Shown here: positions 49,570 through 58,127 of the stretch, piece after piece
Numbering within the stretch: the stretch's first letter is position 1
Layout: every line of letters starts with the position of its first letter
NCBI RefSeq assembly: GCF_016924665.1
Contig: NZ_JAFFJT010000031.1
Coordinates: forward strand, 62,001-126,000
DNA length: 64,000 nt
Source: Nocardioides sp. SYSU D00038
GTDB taxonomy: Bacteria > Actinomycetota > Actinomycetes > Propionibacteriales > Nocardioidaceae
Direction of reading: 5' to 3'
Position numbers and translations under genes: made by a program
The notes under the pieces: generated by a model
What the model saw: the letters and a program-made list of their open reading frames with translations, nothing else
Database searches by the model: none
What the model was told of the DNA's origin: nothing

Positions 49570-49941
49570 GGGTTGAACCTTTGCGTGTCGCGGAGCGATC
49601 CGCGGCGTCCCGCGTCGAGGCGGGAGGTCTCTCTCGAGGGGTCCCGCCGGGTGGTCGCCTCGCCGGTCGTGGTGCTGGCGAGGGGGCCGGTCTTCGATCG
49701 AGGCCCGCAGGTCGCCCGGCCGGAGCCGTGCCTGAGGGCCACTACCGAGGACCGGGCCAGAACGTGCGGGTCGCTCCTGGTGTGGTGTTGTGCAGTTGTG
49801 GTGGTGCGGTGTGGTCGTGCGGTGGGTTCTTCGGGTGTTCGTTCGGGTGGTGCTACGGGTCCGACCCTAGCGTCACGGACCCGCAAATGGCGCGGAGCGA
49901 CCGCCCACGAGGGACGATCGCTCCGTCCGACGGACCGTCGG
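49570..49941 (-). other. 372-bp intergenic region: rpsO end hairpins and long pnp leader
   Basis: No gene is seen. On the minus strand, directly after rpsO, a hairpin CCGACGG-T-CCGTCGG (49927-49941) is followed by a second stem of GGAGCGA / TCGCTCC (49892-49922). A -10 candidate TAGGGT follows (49864-49869). The rest, about 290 bases to the pnp TTG, would be a long leader with several GC-rich inverted segments. pnp leaders are known targets of autoregulation in other bacteria; whether this one is remains to be tested. Confidence 0.5.
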
Positions 49942-50217
49942 TCAGCGGCGCAGGCCGAGACGCTCGACGATCGAGCGGTAGCGCTCGATCTCCGTCTTGT
50001 TCAGGTAGTTGAGCAGCCGACGGCGCTGGCCGACGAGCAGCAGCAGACCACGACGGCTGTGGTGGTCGTGCTTGTGCTGCTTGAGGTGCTCGGTGAGGTG
50101 CTGGATGCGGTGGCTCAGCAGCGCGATCTGCACCTCCGGCGAACCGGTGTCGCCCTCGGTCGTGGCGTACTCGGCGATGATCCTCTTCTTGGTCTCCGCG
50201 TCGGTTCCGATCGACAT
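49942..50217 (-). CDS. rpsO: 30S ribosomal protein S15
   Basis: 91 residues, standard length. [53 protein letters not shown] (read as consecutive motifs [30 protein letters not shown]) is characteristic. It binds 16S rRNA early in small-subunit assembly. The ATG has GAGAGAGGAG upstream. A promoter candidate TACGCT lies at 50352-50357, giving a leader of about 130 bases. pnp follows. Confidence 0.97.
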   Translation of the reverse strand: MSIGTDAETKKRIIAEYATTEGDTGSPEVQIALLSHRIQHLTEHLKQHKHDHHSRRGLLLLVGQRRRLLNYLNKTEIERYRSIVERLGLRR

Positions 50218-50351
50218 GCGGGCTCCTCTCTCGGTTCGCTGCGCGGCGCGCCGGGGCCTGTTCTCCCGGGCACTCTGGATCCGCGGCCGTTGCACGGCAG
50301 GGTTCTCAGCTGTGTCGTCGCCCCGCCTCCACGGGTCAGGGCAACCGGAAG

Positions 50352-50357
50352 AGCGTA
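50352..50357 (-). promoter_or_regulatory. -10 candidate for rpsO
   Basis: TACGCT on the minus strand; the leader to the rpsO ATG would be about 130 bases. S15 leaders often fold for autoregulation, but no clear S15-binding structure was identified here. Confidence 0.3.
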
Positions 50358-50403
50358 TCGCTCCGGCGCGCCGCGGCCCAAACCGGCGGCACGCGCCGTG
50401 ATC

Positions 50404-50416
50404 GGCCCGTCGGGCC
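50404..50416 (-). terminator. Hairpin after the sulfite oxidase-like gene
   Basis: GGCCCG-T-CGGGCC, five bases beyond the stop at 50421. Confidence 0.4.
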
Positions 50417-50420
50417 CCGG

Positions 50421-51620
50421 TCAGGCCACCACGACAGGATGCCGCACCACGGCGTCGAAGAAGTAGCCGTTGTCGTTGTAGGCCGCGACGTCGGGCTGGG
50501 TGCGCCCGTGCCGGTCGGTGGCCCGCGCGAGCAGCTCGTGGCGGCCGGGCCGGGGCCGGTGCCAGCGCACCGACCACGTCGTCCAGCCCAGACCCTCGCG
50601 CTCCCCCAGCTCGGCGGCGCGCCAGCTCGCCCCGCCGTCGAGGCTCACCTCGACCGCGCGGATCGGGGCCGCCCCGCTCCACGAGCGACCGGTGAGCGTC
50701 ACCGGGCGACCGGCCCGCAGCGGCGCCTCCCACGGCAGCTCCCACGCCGACCGCACCGGGTTGACCGTCAGCGGCGGCGAGCCGGGCGGGTGGTCGCCGC
50801 CGGTGAGCCGGTACCACGTGGTGTTCCACGGCGAGGTCAGCTCGCTGCGGGAGACCTCCAGCGAGCCCAGCCACTTGATCGAGGCGATGCCGACCCACCC
50901 GGGCAGCACCAGCCGCAGCGGGAAGCCGTGGTCGGGCAGCAGCGGCGCGCCGTTCGCGCCCCAGGCGAGCAGCGCGTCGTCGAGCGCCTTGGTGACGGGG
51001 AACGGGCGCCGCACCCGGCCGTGGTCGACGCCGCCGGCGACGTACGGCGCGTCCAAGCCGGTCGCCTGCACCGAGACGGCGTCGCGGCGCAGGCCGATCC
51101 GGCGCAGCAGGGTGCGCAGCCGCACCCCCTCCCACTCCACGGTGCCGACCGAGCCCAGCCGCCACGCGGTGCCGGACGCCGCGCGGCCCTGCTGGGTCGC
51201 GAAGAAGCTGCGCCCGTTGCCGGTGCACTCGTGGACGGCGGTCAGCCGGGTCGTCGGGAGCCGCTTGAGGTCGCGCAGCGAGAAGCGCAGCGGCTCCGCG
51301 GCCGAGCGACCGCCGGCCAGGCCGTCGCCGAAGATCCGCAGCTCGTAGCGGTCGCGGTCGAGCACGGGCGTGGCGGTGTGGTTGCGCACGAACAACCGGG
51401 ACGCCGGGGTGAGGTAGCGCCGCGGGTCGACCGCGTCCCACCGCATCTCCGCGTTGGTGCCGAAGTCGACGAACAGGTCGGGCGGCAGCGCCTTGAGGAT
51501 CGCGGGGGCGCCGGCGAGGGCGCGCGGCGGCGGGAGGCCGAGGCTCGCCACCGCACCTCCGGCGGCGGCAGTGGTCAGGACGCGTCTGCGGGAGATCCCC
51601 GGTCCGAGGTGCGAGATCAT
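50421..51620 (-). CDS. Sulfite oxidase-family molybdenum protein with Tat signal
   Basis: 399 residues. An N-terminal twin-arginine signal ([20 protein letters not shown]) sends the folded protein across the membrane. The molybdopterin domain contains [14 protein letters not shown] near residue 128, whose cysteine ligates Mo, and [22 protein letters not shown] near residue 230. A C-terminal Ig-like dimerisation domain ([15 protein letters not shown]) is typical of the family. No heme domain is fused. It may oxidise sulfite or reduce sulfoxides, and is divergent from a second molybdenum enzyme. Confidence 0.9.
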   Translation of the reverse strand: MISHLGPGISRRRVLTTAAAGGAVASLGLPPPRALAGAPAILKALPPDLFVDFGTNAEMRWDAVDPRRYLTPASRLFVRNHTATPVLDRDRYELRIFGDGLAGGRSAAEPLRFSLRDLKRLPTTRLTAVHECTGNGRSFFATQQGRAASGTAWRLGSVGTVEWEGVRLRTLLRRIGLRRDAVSVQATGLDAPYVAGGVDHGRVRRPFPVTKALDDALLAWGANGAPLLPDHGFPLRLVLPGWVGIASIKWLGSLEVSRSELTSPWNTTWYRLTGGDHPPGSPPLTVNPVRSAWELPWEAPLRAGRPVTLTGRSWSGAAPIRAVEVSLDGGASWRAAELGEREGLGWTTWSVRWHRPRPGRHELLARATDRHGRTQPDVAAYNDNGYFFDAVVRHPVVVA

Positions 51621-51621
51621 T

Positions 51622-51642
51622 TCAATACTTTAACATGATTGA
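51622..51642. promoter_or_regulatory. AT-rich dyad over the sulfite oxidase-like promoter
   Basis: TCAAT and ATTGA arms 11 bases apart within an AT-rich island. On the minus strand TAAAGT (51627-51632) ends 6 bases before the ATG, so the dyad would cover a leaderless promoter. It looks like an operator for a winged-helix repressor; the regulator is not in the window. Confidence 0.4.
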
Positions 51643-51742
51643 CTAACCTGACTTTGAAGACGCCGGGACTCCGCTGGGACCGGCACCGATCTGTGCGGCG
51701 CGACCATGGCGGCCCGGTCGCAGCGGCTGGCACGATGCGGCC

Positions 51743-53857
51743 ATGAGCGAGAGCCGGCTCGGCGTCTGCAACCTGTGCGAGGCGATCTGCGGGCTGCAGG
51801 TCACCGTCGACGGTGGCGTGGTCACCGGGATCCGCGGCAACCCCGACGACCCGCTCTCCCGCGGGCACATCTGCCCCAAGGGCGTCGCCCTGGCCGACGT
51901 GCACGCCGACCCCGACCGTCTGCGCCGCCCGGTGCGCCGGGTGGGGCGCGGCGCGGCCGCGACCTGGCAGGAGATCGGCTGGGACGAGGCCCTCGACCTC
52001 GTGGCCGAGGGGTTGGCGGGCGCCGTCGAGCGCGGGGGTCGCGACGCCGTGGCGGTCTACCTCGGCAACCCCAACGTCCACTCGGTGGGCTTCGCGACCC
52101 ACGGCACGACGCTGGTGCGGACCCTGCGAACCCGCAACAAGTTCAGCGCGACCTCGGTCGACCAGATGCCCCACCAGCTCGTGGCCTGGCAGCTCTACGG
52201 CCACCAGCTGCTGCTGCCGATCCCCGACATCGACCGCACCTCCTGGTTCCTGGTGCTCGGCGCCAACCCGATGGCCTCCAACGGCTCGCTGATGACCGTG
52301 CCCGACTTCCCGGCCCGGCTGCGGGCGCTGAGGGAGCGCGGCGGGCGGATGGTCGTGCTCGACCCGCGCCGCACCGAGACCGCCAAGGTGGCCGACGAGC
52401 ACCACTTCGTGCGGCCCGGCAGCGACGTGCTGGTGCTGCTCGCGATGCTGCACGTGCTGGTCGCCGAGGGCCTGGCTACGCCGCCGTCGTACGTCGACGG
52501 GGTGGAGCGGGTCGCGGAGCTGGTCGCGCCGTACACCCCCGAGCTCGCGGCCCGGCACAGCGGCGTGCCGGCCGACGTCGTGCGCCGGCTCACCCGCGAG
52601 CTCGCCGCGGCCGACGGGGCTGCGGTCTACGGGCGGATGGGCCTGTCGACCCAGGGCTTCGGCACCCTGTGCCAGTGGGCGGTGCAGCTGCTCAACGTGC
52701 TCACCGGCAACCTCGACCGCGAGGGCGGCACCCTGCTCACCGAGCCGGCCGCCGACACGGTGGGGCTGCGCGCGGTCGGGCCCGGGCACTTCGGGGCCTG
52801 GCACAGCCGGGTGCGGGGACTGCCCGAGTTCGCCGGCGAGCTGCCGGTCGCGGCGCTGCGCGAGGAGATCGAGACCCCCGGCGAGGGCCAGGTGCGGGCC
52901 CTGCTGACCGTCGCCGGCAACCCGGTGCTCTCCACGCCGGACGGCCGGGCGCTCGGCGAGGCGCTCGAGGGCCTGGAGTTCATGGCTGCGATCGACATCT
53001 ACCTCAACGAGACCACCCGGCACGCCGACGTCGTGCTGCCCACCACCACCGCCCTCGAGCGCGACCACTACGACCTGGTCTTCCACGCGCTGGCGGTGCG
53101 CAACACCGCACGCTGGACCCCCGCCGTGCTGGCCGCCGCGGAGGACGCGCGCCACGACTGGCAGGTCTACGCCGAGCTCGCGGTGCGGCTGCAGGAGCGG
53201 TTCGGGGTCGAGCCCCGCCGCGACCTGCTCACCTATCCCCCGCGCCAGGCCGTCTCGGACCTGCTCGACGCCACCGGCCGCACCAGCCTGGCCGAGCTGG
53301 AGGCGCACCCCGAGGGGGTCGACCTCGGTCCGCTGCGCCCGACCCTGCCCGGCCGGCTGCAGACCGACGACGGGCGGATCGACCTGGCGCCGGCGCTCGT
53401 CACCGACGACCTCGAGCGGGTGCGGGCGACGTTCACCGAGGCGCCCGCGGCGCCCGGCGACGGCCAGCTGCTGCTGGTCGGCCGCCGTCACCAGCGCGAC
53501 TGCAACTCCTGGCTGCACAACACCACCCGGCTCACCCGCGGGCGGCCCCGCCACCACCTGCTGATGCACCCCGACGACCTGGCCGCCCGCGGCCTGGCCG
53601 ACGGCGCCCGGGTGGTCGTGACCTCGCGGGTCGGCACGGTCGAGACCGAGGTGGCCGCGGTCGACGACATGATGCCGGGCGTGGTCTCGCTCCCCCACGG
53701 CTACGGCCACCAGGTGCCCGGCACCCGGCTCGGCATCGCCACGGCGGTGGTCGGGGCGTCGGTCAACGACCTCACCGACCCCGACCGGCTCGACGTGAGC
53801 GGCAACGCCGCCCTCAACGGCCTCCCGGTGACCGTGAGGGCGGCGTCGCCCGCCTGA
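51743..53857 (+). CDS. Molybdopterin oxidoreductase (DMSO reductase superfamily)
   Basis: 704 residues. A 4Fe-4S motif at the N-terminus uses C9, C12, C16 and C44 (VCNLCEAICG ... GHICPKG). Molybdopterin-binding segments follow (VLGANPMASNGSLMTVPDFP near 170; LTVAGNPVLSTPDG near 390), and a C-terminal beta-barrel domain begins near residue 575 (GQLLLVGRRHQRDCNSW). No Tat signal is present, so the enzyme is cytoplasmic. The substrate is unknown; formate dehydrogenase-like and nitrate reductase-like members share these features. Adjacent to, and divergent from, the Tat-exported molybdenum protein. Confidence 0.88.
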   Translation: MSESRLGVCNLCEAICGLQVTVDGGVVTGIRGNPDDPLSRGHICPKGVALADVHADPDRLRRPVRRVGRGAAATWQEIGWDEALDLVAEGLAGAVERGGRDAVAVYLGNPNVHSVGFATHGTTLVRTLRTRNKFSATSVDQMPHQLVAWQLYGHQLLLPIPDIDRTSWFLVLGANPMASNGSLMTVPDFPARLRALRERGGRMVVLDPRRTETAKVADEHHFVRPGSDVLVLLAMLHVLVAEGLATPPSYVDGVERVAELVAPYTPELAARHSGVPADVVRRLTRELAAADGAAVYGRMGLSTQGFGTLCQWAVQLLNVLTGNLDREGGTLLTEPAADTVGLRAVGPGHFGAWHSRVRGLPEFAGELPVAALREEIETPGEGQVRALLTVAGNPVLSTPDGRALGEALEGLEFMAAIDIYLNETTRHADVVLPTTTALERDHYDLVFHALAVRNTARWTPAVLAAAEDARHDWQVYAELAVRLQERFGVEPRRDLLTYPPRQAVSDLLDATGRTSLAELEAHPEGVDLGPLRPTLPGRLQTDDGRIDLAPALVTDDLERVRATFTEAPAAPGDGQLLLVGRRHQRDCNSWLHNTTRLTRGRPRHHLLMHPDDLAARGLADGARVVVTSRVGTVETEVAAVDDMMPGVVSLPHGYGHQVPGTRLGIATAVVGASVNDLTDPDRLDVSGNAALNGLPVTVRAASPA

Positions 53858-53892
53858 GCAGCCCGCCCGAGCGGCCCGCCTGATCCGCGGGG

Positions 53893-56061
53893 TCAGGCGT
53901 ACGCCGGCTCCCCCGCCTGGTCGCCGGCCGGGCGCCGTGCCCGACGCGGCCGGCTGGGCCACCAGGCCCGCTCGCCCAGCAGCACCAACGCCGCCGGGAG
54001 CATCACCAGCCGGACCAGGGTCGCGTCGAGCAGGATCGCCGCGGCCAGCCCGACGCCCATCATCTTCATCTCCAGCATCGACAGCGTCGCGAAGATCGCG
54101 AACACCGAGACCATCACCGCGGCCGCGCTGGTGACCACGCCGGCGGTGTCGGCGACCCCGCGCCGCACCGCCACGTGGGTGGGCAGGCCGGCCTCGACGT
54201 GCTCGCGGATCCGGCTCACCACGAACACGTGGTAGTCCATCGACAGCCCGACCAGCACGACGAGCACGAACAGCGGGATCCAGTCGATGACGAAGCCGGG
54301 AGTGGTGAAGTCGAGCAGGTCGGCGCCCCAGCCGTGCTGGAAGACCAGCGCGAGGAACCCGAACGAGACGCCCACCGAGGCGAGGTTGAGCGCGGTCGAG
54401 AGCGCGGCCACCACGACGCTGCGGAAGGTCGCCAGCATCATCAGGAAGGTGAGCAGCAGCACGAAGCCGATGACCAGCGGCAGCCGGTTCGACTGGTGGT
54501 CGGCGGTGTCGAGGCTCTCGGCCGCCCCGCCCCCGACCACGGCCTCGGCGCCGAGGCCGCCGAGGGCCGCGGGCACCAGGTCGGACCTCAGGTCGCGCAG
54601 CGCCTCGTCGACCCGCTCGTCGGACTCGTCGAAGGGCATGCCGATGCGCAGCACGGTGGTGCGGCCGTCGGCCGACGACTCGGGCGCCTCGCCCTCCTCG
54701 ACGAAGTCCCCGGTGGCGCCCGCCTCGGTGCGGAGCCGCTCGAGCCCGGCGACGACGCGCTCGCGGTCGGCGGCGTCGGCGTGCACGACGACCGTCGCGC
54801 TGGCCCCCTCCACCGGGAACGCCGCGGTGAGATCGCGCATGGTCACCACCTCGGGGATGCTGTCCGGCAGCGTGTCGAGATTGGCCGCGTGGATCCGCAG
54901 GCCCAGGGCAGGGGCCGCGAGCGCACCCACGACGACGCCCGAGACCAGCAGCGCGACGCCGGGGCGGCGCACGACCGGGCCCAGGATCCGCCGGCTCAGG
55001 CCCCCGCGGCCGATGCGCGCGTTGAGCCGCCAGAGCAGCGGCACCCGCGGTCGGTCGACCCGGCGTCCGAGCTTGACCAGCAGCGCGGGCAGCACGGTGA
55101 TCGAGCCCAGCACCGCGACGCCGACCACGAGGATCGACCCGACCGCCAGCGAGTTGAACGTCGCGCCGCCCACCACGAACAGCCCGGTCATCGAGGCGAT
55201 CACCGCGCCACCGGAGACCAGGATCGAGTGGCCCGAGGTCCGCGCGGCGATCTCGACGGCGTCGAGGGTGGTGCGTCCGGCGGCGCGCTCCTCGCGCTCG
55301 CGCTTGAGGTAGAACAGTGAGTAGTCGACGCCGACGGCCATGCCGATGAGCACGATCATGCTGGTGACGGTCGACTCCGCCGGCACCAGGTGCGAGAGCG
55401 GCGCCATCACCCCGATCGTCGCCGCGACGCTGCTCGCGGCGAGCAGCACCGGCAGGCCGGCGGCCACCAGGGCGCCGAACGCGACGAGCATCAGCACCAG
55501 GGTGATCGGCAGGCTGATCCCCTCGGCTGCCTTGAGGTCGTCGCCGACCTGCTGGTCGATGCCCTCGTCGAGGGAGACGTCGCCGGTCTGCCGTACCTGC
55601 AGCCCCGGGTGGTCCTCGGCCACCTGCCGGGTGACAGCCTGGATCGGCGCGACGTCGACGTCGTCGCGGGCCAGCTGCACGGCCACCAGCAGGGCGCTGC
55701 GGTCGGGGCTCCACTGCGGGTCGGCGACGTCGTCGACGCCGGGCAGCGAGGCGACCCCCGCGCGGACCTGCTCGGCCGCCGCCGTCGCCTCGGCCTGGTC
55801 GAGGTCGCCGTCCGCGTCGGTGACCAGCACGTGCTCGGTGTCGGGCCGGTCGAGGCCGGCCTCGGCCACCAGCTGGTCGGCGCGGCCCGACTCCCCGAGC
55901 CGGTAGTCGGCGTCGGTGGTCTCGACGGTCGGCACGACCATCGCCAGGCCCAGCGCGACGAGCACCAGGCCCAGCCAGGCCAGGATCGCGCGCCAGGGGT
56001 GCAGGGCGCTCCACCGGGCAGCGCGCAGCGGCACCGCGGTGAGCGGGTTGGTGACCGTCAT
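53893..56061 (-). CDS. MMPL/RND-family transporter
   Basis: 722 residues, with the RND pattern: one helix, a large external loop, a block of five to six helices, then the same again. VVALLSTALNLASVGVSFG-like segments and the GMAVGVDYSLFYLKREREERA / GLSMDYHVFVVSRIREHVEAG pair (D-Y in each half) are the proton-relay motifs of MMPL proteins. These export lipids or drugs. The ATG at 56061 has GAGGAG upstream. A two-component system diverges from the same 150-bp gap and may control it. Confidence 0.9.
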   Translation of the reverse strand: MTVTNPLTAVPLRAARWSALHPWRAILAWLGLVLVALGLAMVVPTVETTDADYRLGESGRADQLVAEAGLDRPDTEHVLVTDADGDLDQAEATAAAEQVRAGVASLPGVDDVADPQWSPDRSALLVAVQLARDDVDVAPIQAVTRQVAEDHPGLQVRQTGDVSLDEGIDQQVGDDLKAAEGISLPITLVLMLVAFGALVAAGLPVLLAASSVAATIGVMAPLSHLVPAESTVTSMIVLIGMAVGVDYSLFYLKREREERAAGRTTLDAVEIAARTSGHSILVSGGAVIASMTGLFVVGGATFNSLAVGSILVVGVAVLGSITVLPALLVKLGRRVDRPRVPLLWRLNARIGRGGLSRRILGPVVRRPGVALLVSGVVVGALAAPALGLRIHAANLDTLPDSIPEVVTMRDLTAAFPVEGASATVVVHADAADRERVVAGLERLRTEAGATGDFVEEGEAPESSADGRTTVLRIGMPFDESDERVDEALRDLRSDLVPAALGGLGAEAVVGGGAAESLDTADHQSNRLPLVIGFVLLLTFLMMLATFRSVVVAALSTALNLASVGVSFGFLALVFQHGWGADLLDFTTPGFVIDWIPLFVLVVLVGLSMDYHVFVVSRIREHVEAGLPTHVAVRRGVADTAGVVTSAAAVMVSVFAIFATLSMLEMKMMGVGLAAAILLDATLVRLVMLPAALVLLGERAWWPSRPRRARRPAGDQAGEPAYA

Positions 56062-56211
56062 GGTCGTCTCCTCGTCTCGGCCCGGGCCCAGGCGCCCGGG
56101 GGTGCTCCCAGCCAACCGAGCGCGGCGCTGCAGGTCAGGGGCGCACGGACCACACCCGCGGTGGTGCCAGCACCACTGCCTGGCGTCGGGTTCCTCGGCG
56201 AGGATGGGGCC

Positions 56212-57387
56212 ATGAGCGCTCCCGACGTCCCCGGCGCCGCCCCGGCGCGCCCCGGGCGGTGGACGCTGACCGCCTACGCCGCGTGGCAGTTCGTCCTCGC
56301 GCTCGGGCTGCTGGTGCTGTGGGTGCTGTGGGTCCTCGGCGCCGTGCTGCTGGTGGTGTGGGTCGGCGCGCTGCTGCTGGCGGTGGCGGTGCCGGGCGTG
56401 CGCGCGATCGCCACCGAGCACCGGCGGATGGCCGCCCGGGTGCTCGGCCTGCCCGAGCCGCGGCCCTACCTGCCGCTGCCGGCCGGCAACCCGATGGGGG
56501 CGCTGTGGGTGGTGATGCGCGACCCGATGACCTGGCGCGACCTGGCCTGGTCGGTGTGGGCGTTCACCCTCGGGCTGGTGTGGTCGTTGCTGTGCCTGGT
56601 GCAGGCGCTGGGCGTGGTGACCTGGCCGCTGTGGTGGTGGGGGCTGCGGTGGCAGCTGCGGTGGCGATCGCTGGTCGACCTGTGGTTCCTGGGCCGCTCG
56701 CGCACCGAGCACCTCGAGCAGCGGGTCCAGGCGCTCACCGAGAGCCGCGCCGACGTCGTCGACCACTCCGCGGCCGAGCTGCGGCGCCTCGAGCGCGACC
56801 TCCACGACGGCGCCCAGGCCCGCCTGGTGGCGCTGTCGATGAGCCTCGGCCTGGCCGACCAGGCGTTCGACGACGACCCGGAGCGGGCCCGGCGGCTCGT
56901 CAACGACGCCCGCGAGACGACGTCGGCGGCGATCGGCGACCTGCGCTCGGTGGTCCGCGGCATCCACCCGCCGGTGCTGGCGGACCGCGGCCTGGTGGGC
57001 GCCGTGCAGGCGCTGGCCCTCGACATGGCGCTGCCGGTGCGGGTCAACGCGGCGCTGCCCGGCCGACCGCCGGCGCCGGTCGAGTCGGCGCTCTACTTCG
57101 CCGTCGCGGAGTGCCTGGCCAACGTCGGCAAGCACGCCGCCGCCACCGAGGCGTGGATCGAGCTCGGCTGGGACGACGGCCGCCTGCACGCCCGGGTCGG
57201 CGACGACGGGCGCGGCGGTGCCGATCCCGCGGCCGGGAGCGGCATGCTGGGGGTCCGTCGCCGGCTCGCCGCGTTCGACGGCAGGATGTCGGTGTCGAGC
57301 CCGGCAGGCGGGCCGACCGTGGTCACGCTGGAGGTGCCGTGCGAGTTGTCCTCGCCGAGGACCACGCCCTCCTCCGCGCCGGAATGA
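56212..57387 (+). CDS. Membrane sensor histidine kinase (NarL-partner type)
   Basis: 391 residues. Four hydrophobic segments (about 22-40, 44-60, 115-135, 137-150) precede a HisKA_3 dimerisation domain with the phospho-histidine in ERDLHDGAQARLVALSMSLG near residue 200. A HATPase domain follows (AECLANVGKHAAATEAWIEL; DDGRGGADPAAGSGMLGVRRRL). It phosphorylates the response regulator encoded by the overlapping next gene. GAGGAT six bases before the ATG may be the -10. Confidence 0.9.
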   Translation: MSAPDVPGAAPARPGRWTLTAYAAWQFVLALGLLVLWVLWVLGAVLLVVWVGALLLAVAVPGVRAIATEHRRMAARVLGLPEPRPYLPLPAGNPMGALWVVMRDPMTWRDLAWSVWAFTLGLVWSLLCLVQALGVVTWPLWWWGLRWQLRWRSLVDLWFLGRSRTEHLEQRVQALTESRADVVDHSAAELRRLERDLHDGAQARLVALSMSLGLADQAFDDDPERARRLVNDARETTSAAIGDLRSVVRGIHPPVLADRGLVGAVQALALDMALPVRVNAALPGRPPAPVESALYFAVAECLANVGKHAAATEAWIELGWDDGRLHARVGDDGRGGADPAAGSGMLGVRRRLAAFDGRMSVSSPAGGPTVVTLEVPCELSSPRTTPSSAPE

Positions 57388-57980
57388 CCCAGCTCCTCGA
57401 GGCCAACGGCTTCACGGTCCTGCACGCCGCCGACGACGAGGCGTCGCTGGCCACGGCCCTGGCCGACCCGGCGGCCGAGGCGGCCGTGCTCGACGTACGC
57501 CTGCCCCCGGGTCAGACCGACGAGGGCCTGCGCGCCGCGATCGAGGTGCGCCGGGCCCGACCCGGCTTCCCGGTGATGGTGATCTCGCAGTACGTCGAGC
57601 ACCTCTACGCCCGCGAGCTGCTGGCCAGTGGCGAGGGGGCCGTGGGCTACCTGCTCAAGGACCGGGTCTCCGACGTCGCCGAGTTCGTCGACGGCGTGCG
57701 CCGGGTGGCCGCCGGCGGCACCGTGCTCGACCCCGAGGTGGTCGCCTCGATCATGGCCAGCCGCCGTGAGGAGCCGCTCGACCGGCTCACCCCCCGCGAG
57801 CGCGAGGTGCTGGCGCTGATGGCCGAGGGCCGCTCCAACGCCGCCATCGCCGCGCGCCTGGTGGTCACCGAGAAGGCGGTCGCCAAGCACATCAACAGCA
57901 TCTTCGCCAAGCTCGACCTCGGCCTCGCCGACGACGACCATCGCCGGGTCCGCGCCGTGCTCACCTGGCTCCGGGTCTGA
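57339..57980 (+). CDS. NarL/FixJ-type response regulator
   Basis: 213 residues. A receiver domain with acidic pair E7-D8, phospho-acceptor in AAVLDVRLPPG near residue 53 and the lysine in YLLKDRVSD is followed by a LuxR-type HTH (LTPREREVLALMAEGRSNAAIAARLVVTEKAVAKHIN). The GTG start, with GGAGG just upstream, overlaps the kinase gene by 49 bases. It likely controls the divergent MMPL exporter or its own operon. Confidence 0.92.
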   Translation: MRVVLAEDHALLRAGMTQLLEANGFTVLHAADDEASLATALADPAAEAAVLDVRLPPGQTDEGLRAAIEVRRARPGFPVMVISQYVEHLYARELLASGEGAVGYLLKDRVSDVAEFVDGVRRVAAGGTVLDPEVVASIMASRREEPLDRLTPREREVLALMAEGRSNAAIAARLVVTEKAVAKHINSIFAKLDLGLADDDHRRVRAVLTWLRV

Positions 57981-58000
57981 TCCTCCCCGCCGCGCCCCTG

Positions 58001-58042
58001 CCCCGGGAGCGGTGCCCCAGGAGCGGTGCCCCGGGAGCGGCG
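58001..58042. repeat. Three tandem copies of a 14-bp unit
   Basis: CCCCGGGAGCGGTG, CCCCAGGAGCGGTG and CCCCGGGAGCGGCG follow one another directly, 20 bases after the response regulator stop. Confidence 0.8.
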
Positions 58043-58046
58043 CGCA

Positions 58047-58124
58047 CGCTTGTAACGCGCAGTTATCAGGACTGGTGCGTCGCCACAAGGGCGCGCCAGC
58101 CGGGATAAACGGGCGTTACAAGCG
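58047..58124. repeat. 78-bp interrupted palindrome between convergent genes
   Basis: Outer arms CGCTTGTAACGC and GCGTTACAAGCG are perfect. Inside them, GTTATC pairs with GATAAAC and a GGACTGGTGCGTCGCC / GGGCGCGCCAGCC pair surrounds a central ACAA, so the whole stretch folds into one long imperfect hairpin. It ends 3 bases before the ptsI stop and could terminate both transcripts, but its size and composition suggest a dispersed palindromic element. Confidence 0.7.
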
Positions 58125-58127
58125 CTC

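Noticed and set aside
47245-50466. Open frame of 1073 residues on the plus strand
   Set aside because: It is antisense to pnp and rpsO; the composition is low-complexity (L, A, D, R, V) and it arises from third-position GC bias.
51617-56014. Open frame of 1465 residues on the minus strand
   Set aside because: It lies antisense to the molybdopterin oxidoreductase gene and crosses into the MMPL gene in another frame. Its composition is runs of R, G, A and V typical of GC-rich shadow frames, with no motif.
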